Assembly: GCF_014805625.2 (NCBI RefSeq)
Contig: NW_023998417.1
Location: 4,099,618 to 4,163,617, forward strand
Length of the DNA: 64,000 nt
DNA from: Glossina fuscipes
Lineage: Eukaryota > Arthropoda > Insecta > Diptera > Glossinidae
Direction of reading: 5' to 3'
Shown: positions 25,993 to 37,296 of the stretch, piece after piece
Position numbering within the stretch: position 1 is the first letter of the stretch
How the letters are laid out: each line of letters begins with the position of its first letter
The notes under the pieces: generated by a model
What the model saw: the letters and a program-made list of their open reading frames with translations, nothing else
Told to the model about the DNA's origin: nothing
Databases searched by the model: none
Program-made: the position numbers and the translations under genes

Positions 25993-26950
25993 TTACAAAC
26001 TCCTTTGCTTCCTCGGTCGAGGTGGATTCCACGACACGGGAGTATTATCAGTTATAGATACAATATTTAAACCGCTCATTTGCAAGCCTTTAATAGCAGA
26101 CTGAAAGAAATTTCGTAGAAATTAAATAAGAAATACGATCATACGCTTTCCTTTTCAACTCACCATTCTACCCGGTCCCAAACCTCGAACTTTAACGCGT
26201 ATTGTTTTCCAACCTAACTCAATAGCTTTCTGGAAATAAATAACCTAATTACTATCCATAAAGAAAACTCAAAGTAGTTTACTTACACCTCCAATTGTAA
26301 TGGCTGTTGCTTGGGCAGCAATATTAGTGCCTTTGCGAGTGTTTTTAAAGCCTTCAATTCCGCAGGAGCGTATTATACGAGGCACACCTAAAAAATTAGT
26401 AAAATTTAGTTGCTAATCCTCGCAATTTTCGCCTACGAACCTTTATAATCAGTGAATAGTATAATGGTGTTGTTTGGAGATACACGTATGTTACAAATTG
26501 GTAATTCATTGAATGGCATACCATTAAATAATTGAGTAGGAGTATTGGCATCGGGGAAGAATTTTTCTTTTCTATTAAAAAAGAAATAAGAAAATCAAAA
26601 TTTTTTTTTGGTATGTTGTAGATGTTTGGAGAAAAATCTCTTATATACGAGTCTACATCTCCAGTAATTAAATTCTTTTATTTGGAACTTTGTTTGCAAC
26701 AACTGTAGTGTGAATCTCAATCAAAATTTACATCTTTGCAAGTAACTTACTTTCCCATTAGAGTATCGATGTCAATAGATTTTTCACCAGCTGTTCCTTC
26801 ATCTTTGGCTGGTAGCGAAGCCAGCATTTCCTTGCGATCTTCCACTTTTCGCAAAACGCTACTTGTATGCAATTTATTAATAAGTAAAGCATTTAAAACA
26901 TTGCTTCGACATTGCTGCAGAAAGCCGAATGAGAAATTTCTTAATGACAT
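25993..26950 (-). CDS. mRpS11: Mitochondrial small-subunit ribosomal protein uS11m
   Basis: Five exons on the minus strand (26751-26950, 26441-26571, 26287-26387, 26164-26229, 25993-26100) encode 201 residues. The product is a mitoribosomal 28S protein of the universal S11 family, located on the platform near mRNA and the 3' end of 12S rRNA. The first ~60 residues are rich in R, S and L with few acids at the start ([17 protein letters not shown]), as in a matrix-targeting presequence. The S11 core is clear: [20 protein letters not shown], then [20 protein letters not shown], then [17 protein letters not shown], and the C-terminal [18 protein letters not shown]. All junctions keep frame with GT/AG ends. 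The ATG at 26950 is preferred to a TTG two codons upstream. An AATAAA overlaps the first bases after the stop. The gene is divergent from CHP1 over 590 bp. Confidence 0.96.
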
Positions 26951-27026
26951 TTTCAAATAAAAACGAATTACAAATTTAACCGCACGTTAAATAGAAATTT
27001 TAATCTCTTCTTTCTTATTTTGTGAC

Positions 27027-27152
27027 AGAAATATCATAACAGCTGATTAGCAAACACAGACGGCATAGAAATTTTATCGTAACAACTGATTAGTAAACAC
27101 AGAGCGCATAGAAATTTTATCATAACAGCTGATTGGCGCACACAGAGAGCAT
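27027..27152. repeat. Three tandem 40-43 bp repeats carrying Ohler motif 5
   Basis: Units 27027-27066, 27067-27109 and 27110-27152 share 'AGAAATTTTATC.TAACAGCTGATT' followed by a CACAGAG..CAT ending. Perfect AACAGCTGAT occurs at 27038-27047 and 27124-27133; the middle unit has AACAACTGAT (27081-27090). The array starts 77 bp upstream of the mRpS11 ATG. Confidence 0.85.
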
Positions 27153-27415
27153 AGATGCTTTTTGATTGTATAATTCTTCCGAATTGCAGATAAAATTGCA
27201 AATTGTTTTTAATGAATGAAAAATATACGAAAATTGTATAAATATTATAATTCCTTTCTTATATTTATGCAACTATTGACTATTATTTAAATGTCAATAA
27301 AAACCAATTCAATTTGAAAAACAAAATCCAAAATTATGTTCCATACAACATATGCAAACCGTTTCCTCCACATAGAAACAACTCTGTTAGCAAATTTTTT
27401 CTTGAGTTTGTCGAA

Positions 27416-27425
27416 AACAGCTGAT
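27416..27425. promoter_or_regulatory. Ohler motif 5 (AACAGCTGAT) upstream of CHP1
   Basis: Perfect AWCAGCTGWT match 116 bp before the CHP1 start codon. Confidence 0.45.
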
Positions 27426-27540
27426 AATTAGCGGTCGTCAGATCGTCATTAATTTTAGTTAACTGCATTGCAATTGTTTTTCTCGAGGGTATTTTCCATC
27501 TTTGTTTTTTGTTTACAAAAGTACTTTGCAAAAAAAAAAA

Positions 27541-27803
27541 ATGGGTAATAAATCTTCATTGTTACTGCGTCCCGAGGAAATTGCGCAAATTCAAGAAGAA
27601 ACTGGTTGTAAGTATTGCGAAAATTTTTATTAAACATTTTTCAAACAATTTCTTCAAAATGTTAATATAAATTTTCCATTTGTTAAGAATATAGTGCTTA
27701 TCACATTATTTTATTAGGTTATACAGAAAAATAACACGATAAATTTTCTTTTAATTGGAAAGTGATAGCTTTTGTTTGCTCTGGAGATGCAGCAATTATT
27801 TGT

Positions 27804-27843
<40 letters not shown>

Positions 27844-30800
27844 AGCGGACAACGAAAAGCAGTTAGATTTCTAAAATGTTATATGTGTTCTTGTGTTGTA
27901 GACTTCAGTATAGGCTTGAATTTCATACCTAGTGCTTTGTTTTAAATTTAATATTTAACTCTGAGGGCATATTTTTAAGGCTTTGCTCCATTTGTCAATG
28001 AATTGTAGAGCTTATAAGGTTTATTTAATAACGGTTCTTTTCCCAAAGAATTCCGATTTTTAATAAATCATCTTTCTCAAAGACATATATATATCTTGCT
28101 GAAACCAATTTTTCGTCACAGATTGATGACAAAAGTGTCCATTATCTCCGACCAGACTTGCGAATGTTATTTTAAATATTTTCTTCACTCCTTAAGCATA
28201 AGAAAGAATCTGAGTCGAGTTTATTCCATACAAAAAATGCTAAAATACCTGCCGTTCTTGAATTCAAGGGCATGGATAAAGGCATTGCTGCCTTAATTAC
28301 GTTCTTCACGCTGATCTTTGGCCTCCAATGCATATTTCTATAAGTAAAAGAGCTAGTTGGCGAGCAGAAGAAATCCCTGCATCCGCATCTGTGTGTATGT
28401 AGGATAGGAAGAGATTTTATTTTTAACTATATTTATCCATTATATATAAAAATTATGCCATAATTGCTCAACATTTGTATAAAAATGCTAGCGGTCGATT
28501 CGCGGTTGGTTAGAAATTGCTTGGGATGTTAAAGGTTAAAGCAAGGGCGCTGTTTATGCAGTAGATTAGATTTTTTAATGGTTTTAACTTTATATCATTA
28601 CTAGATTGCATTTTATAGCTTCAGATAAGCTATGAATAAATAATAAGGAGAATAATAGCCTTTTGCTTCAATGCTAAAATTTTAACATTTTCGCATAAGA
28701 AACGCTGTGAAGATGATGTGAAATCAGTACTGCAAATTTTATTCGCATTAAACCTAACTTTGTTTGAAGCTATTTTTGCGTCTGATCATAATATCTATAT
28801 GATGTCATCTTAATGAATCTTACAATTGTCTCGTATTATTTGTAAATCATTTTAAATGTCAACACAATTGTTAGATGTATAAAAGAAATTTACGACGGGT
28901 GTAGCCTTTCTTCGATTCCCTACAGAGGTGGCAAGGAATCTCTAATGCATTTTTCTTAATTTAATTAAGCGCTTGCTGAAAGTCATTGTCAAATTCATAG
29001 TTTACGCTGAATAAAAATATAACAGAAAATGTTGAGGTCTTCCGGGGTGCAAACTTCACATATGTAGCCAGTCTTAATGCCGCATGTTTTACTTTATGCT
29101 TGCTTCATCGGAATTGTAACAAGGCGGAGAGGCTTTTCAATTTTTATAGCACTTCAACTTTTCTTCTTTAATGGATCCCCAAAATGGAATCGAAAAATTG
29201 ATTACCTTTTCACTTAAAAACTGAAATTTTTTTTCTTACCATGAAACGCCGTTCAGTGCCCCAATTATCTATTCTTTTCGTTGTGATATCCGATAATCTG
29301 TGAACAGTAAAGTCTAGTGTCCTAATGCAGGTTTTTTTTCTTTCATTTGGTTTATGTTCGGTTCGATTAATTAAAAAAAACTTTATTCATTCTATCCATA
29401 GTTGTCCTCAGCCCACTTTAACTAATTTCAACTTAATATGCTTGCCAGTGATGAGTATTTTAGCGCAAATGATTGGATGAGCTTAATCTAAACTATCAAT
29501 TCGGACGTTTAGGAAATCCAACAATCTTCAAACCTCCTCCACAGGCAGGATGATCCGCATAGAATGGAATCGATTGCTCATGCGTAGAACATTGCATTTA
29601 CAATCTTTCTTATACAACTGCCTATTATTTTGAATAGACAAAAGTTCAGTTTCTCAAAATAATTGTCCATTCACGTAAATGAAAATTGCGAAATAGCATG
29701 CTTTGGCATATGGGGAAACGATCTACGAAGAAATATTGACTTGACTTGTGTCTTATATATATATTTTCATTCGATTTTTTTTCCATTATTCGACTTTTTT
29801 ATGAAATTTAAAATTTTGAAACCTTTGCACTATTATTTATTTTTTCTCTCAGTGTATGACAGACTTTTTTTAAAAAAGAAAAAACAACAGTTTTAAATAA
29901 CATAATGTTGTGTCTAGTTCGGGTCTTCCCTTTTTTCCTAAATTTTAGGCTCAAAAGCGGAAATTTTGAAGTTGTGCTGTAAACATATTATAGAAAATTG
30001 GAACCACATCCCTAGCAACGTCAAGAAAGCGTTTCTGAATGGGCTGATATAGTAAAAGGTGAGGTGGCGTCTATCTCAAGTCTTTCTCAATGTTGCATAC
30101 ATCCGGATAAACCACTCTAACCACAAGTTGTGTAGGCTATAAAAGTATGATTCGAAATTCATATCACATAACATATAGTATATGTATGTACCCAACAATT
30201 TCCGATGTACATAAGACACTAGGATTTTCACTTTAGCTTTGAATCAGAAATAGCTATGGTATTTAATATGTTTCGAAAATTTGCTGTACACATGAGCAAT
30301 TCTGTCGACTGATTAGAATCCATATTATTGATCAGTAAATCTACTAATCCATAAGCCATATCCAGATTCTATGTAAAATTTTCTCAAAAACGTCATCTCA
30401 GCCAACGACATAAACATTTGTAAAAAATTTAAAAAATATATATATCTTATATAAGAGCAGTTTGTGTCAATCAATATTAAAAACTTTTGAATTTTACTAT
30501 CAGTTACACCCAATCAGATTGAACGTTTATATTCACGTTTTACTTCACTGGATCGTGGTGATTGCGGTACACTATCACGTGATGATTTTTTACGCATACC
30601 AGAGTTGGCGATTAATCCATTATGTGAACGTATCGTGCATGCATTTTTTGAAGAAAGCACCGAGGATCGTGTAAATTTTCGGCAATTCATGAACGTTTTG
30701 GCACATTTTCGTCCAATTAATAATAAAAAAGAAAATAAACTTAACAGTCGTGAAGATAAATTGAAATGTAAGTTATATATATATATATATATACATGAGA

Positions 30801-31084
30801 AAAGAGATAACTTTTGAAAATTTAATATTTCTGTGTTTCTTATAGTTGCCTTTAAAATGTACGATTTGGACGATGATGGCGTTATTAGTCGTGATGAATT
30901 ATTAAGCATTCTTCATATGATGGTCGGAGCGAATATCAGTCAAGATCAATTGATTAGTATAGCTGAACGTACCATTTTAGAGGCCGATTTATGTTGTCAG
31001 GGCAAAATATCATTTGAAGATTTTTGTAAAGCCCTTGAGCGTACCGATGTTGAGCAGAAAATGTCTATACGTTTTCTTAATTAA
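27541..31084 (+). CDS. CHP1: Calcineurin B homologous protein (CHP1; probably Drosophila elm/CG2185 orthologue)
   Basis: Three exons (27541-27607, 30504-30767, 30846-31084) encode 189 residues, close to human CHP1 (195). CHP proteins are N-myristoylated EF-hand adaptors that bind plasma-membrane Na+/H+ exchangers and support their maturation, and act in membrane traffic. The start MGNKSS is a myristoylation signal. IERLYSRFTSLDRGDCGTLS and PELAINPLCERIV mark the first EF-hand pair, where canonical Ca ligands are absent as in the family. EF3 (residues 117-128, DLDDDGVISRDE) is canonical. EF4 (158-169, DLCCQGKISFED) has lost acidic ligands at positions 3 and 5. The protein ends with VDVEQKMSIRFLN, a hallmark of CHP1. 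The first exon is only 67 nt; intron 1 is 2.9 kb. FlyBase identity is from memory. Confidence 0.94.
27608..30503 (+). other. CHP1 intron 1
   Basis: GT/AG intron of 2.9 kb with an (AT)n tract at 27808-27840 and a fragment of the dispersed repeat at 30070-30140. No exon or RNA gene seen inside. Confidence 0.8.
30070..30140 (-). repeat. Fragment of dispersed 'CCAGAAG' repeat family
   Basis: The reverse complement reads CGGATGTATGCAACATTGAG then AAAGACTTGAGATAG. It parallels GGATGTATGCAACACCCAG then AAGATCTTGAGATAG at 56.96 kb. Confidence 0.6.
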
Positions 31085-31621
31085 TTTAATTTCTAAGATA
31101 TTTCAAGTCTTCGAAGAAATATCGCTTATGATATAGAAGTGATTCTAATTGAAATGTTTCCAAAAAAAAAAAAAAGTATTAAATATTGTGCATTGTTTTT
31201 TTTTTATAGTTTAATTGTTCTTTTTTCTGTTTTTGAACTTTTTTCAAATTGTTATTGGACTTCCATTCCTTCTTATGTATTAAACGTGATTGCGAGAAAA
31301 TAAATTTTCAATAATTAAAACAATTTTGTCATCTATATGACAATGTGTATATAGCGTTTAAAGTAATGCATTAAAATAAAAAGAATTGAAGAAACAGGAA
31401 AATTTTGTTATTTTCGTATAATAAGATTTTTTTTTAAACAATGGAAAAATTGAACCTTGAAAAGTATATTAGAAAACATATCAAAAAGAAAATTAACGAC
31501 AAAAAAATCAACAGTGACATCATCCACATAATCCGAATATCAAAGAAATAATAAATTTTTTATCTATATATCGAATCGTTGTCAAGAAAATCAAGATCGC
31601 AACATTTCCAAGAATCTGCTT

Positions 31622-31632
31622 TGGTCACACTA
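31622..31632 (+). promoter_or_regulatory. Perfect Ohler motif 1 (YGGTCACACTR)
   Basis: TGGTCACACTA matches all eleven positions of the fly core-promoter motif 1, normally found close to start sites of broadly expressed genes. The next plus-strand ATG of a known gene (Gba1) is 1.8 kb away, so this may mark a distal Gba1 start with an untranslated first exon, an unknown transcript, or chance. Confidence 0.35.
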
Positions 31633-32694
31633 TTGTAACACACATCAACGAATGTTGAAAACATTTACTTCTTCATCTTGCAGTTATGGACAAAATCTTA
31701 CGATTCAACGTATTATTCGTGAATATCGAACTGTTTCCAACATTCGAAGACTCGTTTCCGGAGCGTCTTACCCATCGTGAAAATACCTCGAGAACATAAT
31801 ATCAATAAAATATTTAACTTTATTAAAGGCACTAAACTAACCATCAAGTATGTGCGTATGTACGTTTTAAAAAGAGAGGACTCGACAGTCTTTGTTGCTA
31901 GTGCTGATCCTATTTTTTTAAGCTTACAATTTATTTCTCTAGTCTAAATAAATTACAGTAATAATAAAATTAAAGTTTAAATAAAAATTAGTGAAGCAAG
32001 ATACATAAATTAATTCGATTTTGTAAAGTATTCCTTGAAATTTTCTCAAGTTTAACTTACATTCGTACATCATTTCTTGCTTATTTAATATTTTCCTTCG
32101 CAGTTTTGTTTTGCTATTGTCACGCTTTGATGGGACAATCTTTCTCTTGAATGAAATCAATTGACTTTAATATGTTCTACTAGAGGAGAACGTGAAAAAT
32201 TTAGAATCTCACTTTTTTGCTTTTGATGAGGAGGATGGCAATAGCAAATCTTAGTGAAGAGGAGAAAAAGCGAATTAGAAGATAATATCAATACGGACGC
32301 CAAATATATCACAAAAAAATTCCAATCAAAATATTGAAAATAAGGATAAAGGCAGCCAAGTTAAAGACTAGTCGTAGATAGCTTAAAAAGGATTTGGAAT
32401 ATTTGCAAGTCAATCATCTTTATTTTCTCTTAATATTCGAGGCTTCTTTTCACTGATCTTTTCACCAATTTTTTCCAAGTCCAATTTGATAAGGGACTGG
32501 GAGCCATTTTACATTGATGTCCATATATTTTTATAGTTAGTGTAACAGGTACCAAGTATAAAAATATGCTTCGGCGACCAGTTACATTATCTAAGAGGAT
32601 AAATTTGATTGTAATTATTATTTATTTTTTTTTATCACTTTTGTTAGGTTAAAATAACATTTCAGATCACTTAGGGCAGCTTTATCGGATCATA

Positions 32695-32840
32695 GGTACA
32701 AAAAATAGGTATACCACACCCAAAAGAACTTAAGACAGGTTCAATTGTTATTATATGAATCGCTTTAGAATCAACCTCCGATCGATTCAGCAAGTAATTC
32801 TGCTTATCTATCTATCTGTCTGTCCATGCATCCTTATGTT
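32695..32840 (+). repeat. Fragment of dispersed 'CCAGAAG / TGTCCGTCTGTC' repeat family
   Basis: GTATACCACACCCAAAAG then AACTTAAGACAG, then ATCGATTCAGCAAGTAATTC and TCTGTCTGTCCATG: same block order as the copies at 56.9 and 60.5 kb. Confidence 0.5.
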
Positions 32841-33449
32841 CAATCTATAGCTGGCAATCTTTGCGTCCATGCATCGATGTGTTTTCCCCGAAAGATCAAC
32901 GCTATTGGAAATAGTCCTAGTCGGCCTTCTCAATATAAAGCTCTACTCTAGAGAGAGTGGCTTTATGGACAAGTGTATTGAGCAAATCGGTGCCCGCATA
33001 ATTAAAGACAACACGCGGGCCGCTCTAACGTTGTTTAAAATTTTTCCTATGTTTTAAAAATAAATTTACATTATTTTCGTTTTTTGTAGGCTAAGAGACA
33101 TGAATAGATTATAAAATTTCAATTGAATATAAAAACCATGTGTCGATGAAACTCTTCATAACTGTAGCAAGCTTTGCATATTAATATCGATTCAGAAGTT
33201 TTGCTTTTATCAAGAATATATACATACTTAGTGACCAGTTTCAATTGTCACATATGGCATAAACAAATTAATATACTTTCAATGGTCACTAAATATGATA
33301 GATAACAACTAAACAAACAACTCTCACGAGCTTATAAATACCTATATTCAAGTGAATTGATAAAAGAAAGCATGAAAAAGCGAAAGTGCAATTAAAGAAA
33401 TTATATTCAAAAAAAAGAAGAAGAAAAGAAGAAGAAGAAGTGCATCAAA

Positions 33450-36400
33450 ATGAAATCTTTATTTAAAGAATTGTTAATTTACATTCTTATATCAAATGTT
33501 TGTAAGTGTTTTTTGTTTTTTTTTTTTTTTTTAATTCATTTAAAATTTATTCGAATTATATTTAAAAAACGTAACGAAACAAAACATTTTAGTTGCACTT
33601 AATACGAGCTGTGATTTATTAAAAACTAAATACGGTTATGTATGCAAATGTACGGCTGAGTATTGCGATTACTTAGAAGAGCCACAATTGAAAAATGCGA
33701 ACACTTTTATTGCGGTAACTTCAAGCAAGGTTTGCAATTTATCTTGAAAAAAAAAAAAGAAAAAAAAAAACAAAAGGTAATCAGTCAATATTGTTCAATT
33801 TTCTTTAGAGCGGTTTACGGTTCCATGTCACAGATGGCGAATTCAATAATGAAGGGATAGTCAAAATTAAAGATTATATGGAATTGGATGAAAATGTCCT
33901 TAAAAATGAAGATTATAAAACTATGACCATTGCAATGGATACGTCGAAAACATTTTTTCAAATATTCGATAAGGATAGTAAGTAAAATTTTTTAAAATAT
34001 TTTATCAGTAAATGCTTGCCTCTCTAATATATTCCTTAAATAGAGGGTTTAAAGTTGTCGATAATTAAAAATTTTTTTATTTAAATTACAATCTTTTTCG
34101 TAAAATGTTTTTTTAAAGTATTTTTTTTTTTTTTTTATTTATATTTATTATTAATTAATATTCCAATGTTTCTCGATAACGACGCTAATAACTTTTAACA
34201 ATGTACGTGTGCTAGCACCTTAATATTAAACTTAATAAGATTTTTGCATTTCGAACAAAAAGAGCCCAAGTCACACACGATCATTCAATGCACTTATATC
34301 AAAGCATAATACGCTCATCAAAGTCTTTACTTATTCCACTTTCTTTTCTTCTTTTTTTTTTTCTTATTTTTTGGATGTTAAGTTGAGATGGACTAAAATT
34401 ATTCCTCTTTCAAGTCTTTTATTGCTTGGTTTGCATTCTCTTTTCTGGCAGATACATCTAAGTCTTTTTTTACACGGTAGAAGAGAATTCGTGTAAAAAA
34501 AGATATCCCAGGCAGATTGGTTCCGGATCTAAAAAAGCAATTGAAAATATTTCTTGTTAGACTTCACTTGCGAATCTCATTTCGTGCTAACACATTTTAA
34601 TTCATAAAATATATTATAAAAAAAATAAATTATATTTAAAAAAACCAAAAAACCATTTATTGAGTAAGAAAGTAATTAAATTAAACATTTAATATTAAAT
34701 GACTTCGAACACCTAATATGTTAATCTTTTTTTCCATTGTTATTTCACTTCTTTTCATCCTATCTCTTACATCTAACTAATTACTTAATTCTTAGAAAAA
34801 CTACAAAAGCACGATCTTTATTCCCACCCTCCCCTTTTTATTGCTTTATGATATAATCAGTGCTGGTATTTCGAGCGTTAAGGGTGCAAGCTAAACTTGA
34901 AGTCTTTTCCCGAAATTTGAATTTTTCTTCTCTTTTTAAGATTTTTTCTTCGCCCGTAATCCCACGTCGCCAATAGCAGTTAACGTAAATCGAACAGAAA
35001 CGTATCAAAAAATTGAAGGGTTCGGAGGCGCATTTACGGGATCTGTATCATACATATTAGAGAAATTAGAGCCACACTTACAAGATCAAATATATAAGTA
35101 ATTCAATTATTATGCTCTTCTAATAAAAGCTAAACGAAACATTAAATATATTTTTTTTTTGGTTTTTTTGTTTTTTTACCATAGAACATATTTTCACAAA
35201 GACGGGATTCAATACAATATGTTACGTTTATCTATTGGTGGTTGCGATTTTGATTTAAGTCCTTGGGCATATAATGAATTACCAGAATATGACAAAGAAC
35301 TTACAAATTTTACACGTTTGGATGAGAGAGATCTTATGAAAATTCAACAAATCGAGCGCTTGAAACAAGTGGCTTTAATCGATAATATAAGAATTATGGC
35401 TGCAGCTTGGAGTCCACCGCCATGGATGAAAACCAATAATGCATGGACTGGCTATAGTTCTTTGAAACGTGAATACTATCAAACGTGGGCAAACTATCAT
35501 TTAAAGTAAGTGAAATTTCGACGGACAATGACATACACAGATAACTAGTCCGGTAAAATGTTTTCTATGCATTTCTATGCAAAGCAAGTTCTTTTGTTAA
35601 TCAAAGCCGGGGATTGATATAGTACGGGAGCAGCATCATCGTAAGGTATTAAAAGTGTTTGGTGGGCTTCGGCAACAAGTTTGTTCAAATCAAGCAACAA
35701 AAGTAATGAATGAATTTTTGACTAACTGAATCGAAAATTATTATTGTTTTTTTATACAGGGAATGGTCAAAGTGCTCGGGTTGAACCGTTGTGTATATTG
35801 ATACTTCTTCGCACTACTTTATTAATTTCACCTATATATGTCGGTTATCAAAAATACATACTGCAGCTGTTCACTTATAAATTGTTTTAGTAGAAGACGT
35901 TAGTAGTTTTGCGTACATACAACCATACCATGAACTATACTGTCTTCCGTCTTCGCCTTGAGCAAGAGAGAGGGTTGTCGTTACGATCATCGATCATCGA
36001 TGGTTACGATGAGGTCGGTAGACGGATCACAGGGCGGATTCAATAATTTTTAACCTTGCACTTTTAAGTGATGTATTCGATAAATATTCTAGCTTCCTAT
36101 GACCTTGATGAAATTTTTTTGAAAATGAGGTTTTTTTTTTATTTTTTTAATTATTACAAATTTGGTCGTTTTCAACTTCTTGAAGTTAATTTTTGAATAG
36201 AAGGTAGTACAGAGGGACACACATCTCCGAAGAATGCGATCTTCATTACGTAAACTTCCGAGATCATTTGATTTGATCTATGTCTTTTTGAATATAACGG
36301 GATTAGAACGGGATGATGACGGGACATGAGAAAATATCGCTAGCTTTTATAAAATCCCCAAAAACTTCACAATACTTTTTATGCGATATCGAATTAGTTA

Positions 36401-36501
36401 TAAAACGAATATATATATATATACATGACCTTACATTATGTTCTTTAATGGAATGCATAAAATTTTTCTACAATTTATTATGGACCAAGCGATATATATA
36501 G

Positions 36502-36537
<36 letters not shown>

Positions 36538-37265
36538 AACTTCTATTTTTTCCCTCTTCGCTTCCCTATTTTACAAGAAATTTTATAATAATTTGTTGTA
36601 ACAAGTTGCCTGTAAAGTGCAACATTTTATCATGATCGTGATCACGGTGCGTTACCACTGACTGACATGATGCTGCTGGCTTATGTTCGAGTAGAAAATG
36701 TATTTATAAGATATTATTTATGTGCATAATGAAAATGAATTGGTTAACTATAAACTCTTATATATCTACATATATTTATATATGAATGTGTGCGTAAAGA
36801 TTTCTTGAATTAATGAATGCTAAAAATATGCCGATTTGGGCCATATCCACTGGCAATGAGCCACTAAACGGAGTCATTGGTTGGTTTTTCGTGCATTTCA
36901 TGAGTTTGGGCTGGACACCAAGAAATCAGGTAGTGTTTTATTTTCGCTATATATGCGTTTATATCTTTTATTATTTGTTTTTCTTGTTTGTTAATCTTTA
37001 TTTATTTACTTTTTCTTTTTTCTTTTCCTTGTTTTTTTTTGTTTTTTTTGTTTTTGTGGTATTTGCATTCATGTTTTTCTTGAAAATTTTTTTTTAATAA
37101 ATGACTCTCCGTTCAACGCTAACACATAGGCAATTTATTTAAGTGAGTATCTTGGCCCAACCATTAGAAATTCGCCATTTAAAAATGTTTTAATTTTTGG
37201 CAATGACGATCAACGCTACACTTTCCCGGCCTGGTTTCGAGAGGTGAGCATATATATATTTTATC

Positions 37266-37296
<31 letters not shown>

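Larger units (their letters stand above)
26951..27540. promoter_or_regulatory. Divergent promoter of mRpS11 and CHP1
   Basis: 590 bp separate the two start codons. The left half carries three tandem ~43-bp units with motif-5 sites (27027-27152). A fourth AACAGCTGAT occurs at 27416-27425, about 115 bp before the CHP1 ATG. No TATA box at a convincing position. Shared housekeeping control is inferred from layout. Confidence 0.55.
31085..33449. other. CHP1-Gba1 intergenic region
   Basis: Contains the CHP1 3' flank (AATAAA near 31299 and 31375), a perfect Ohler motif 1 at 31622-31632, a dispersed-repeat fragment at 32695-32840, and (AAG)n just before the Gba1 start codon. No coding exon recognised. 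Confidence 0.55.
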
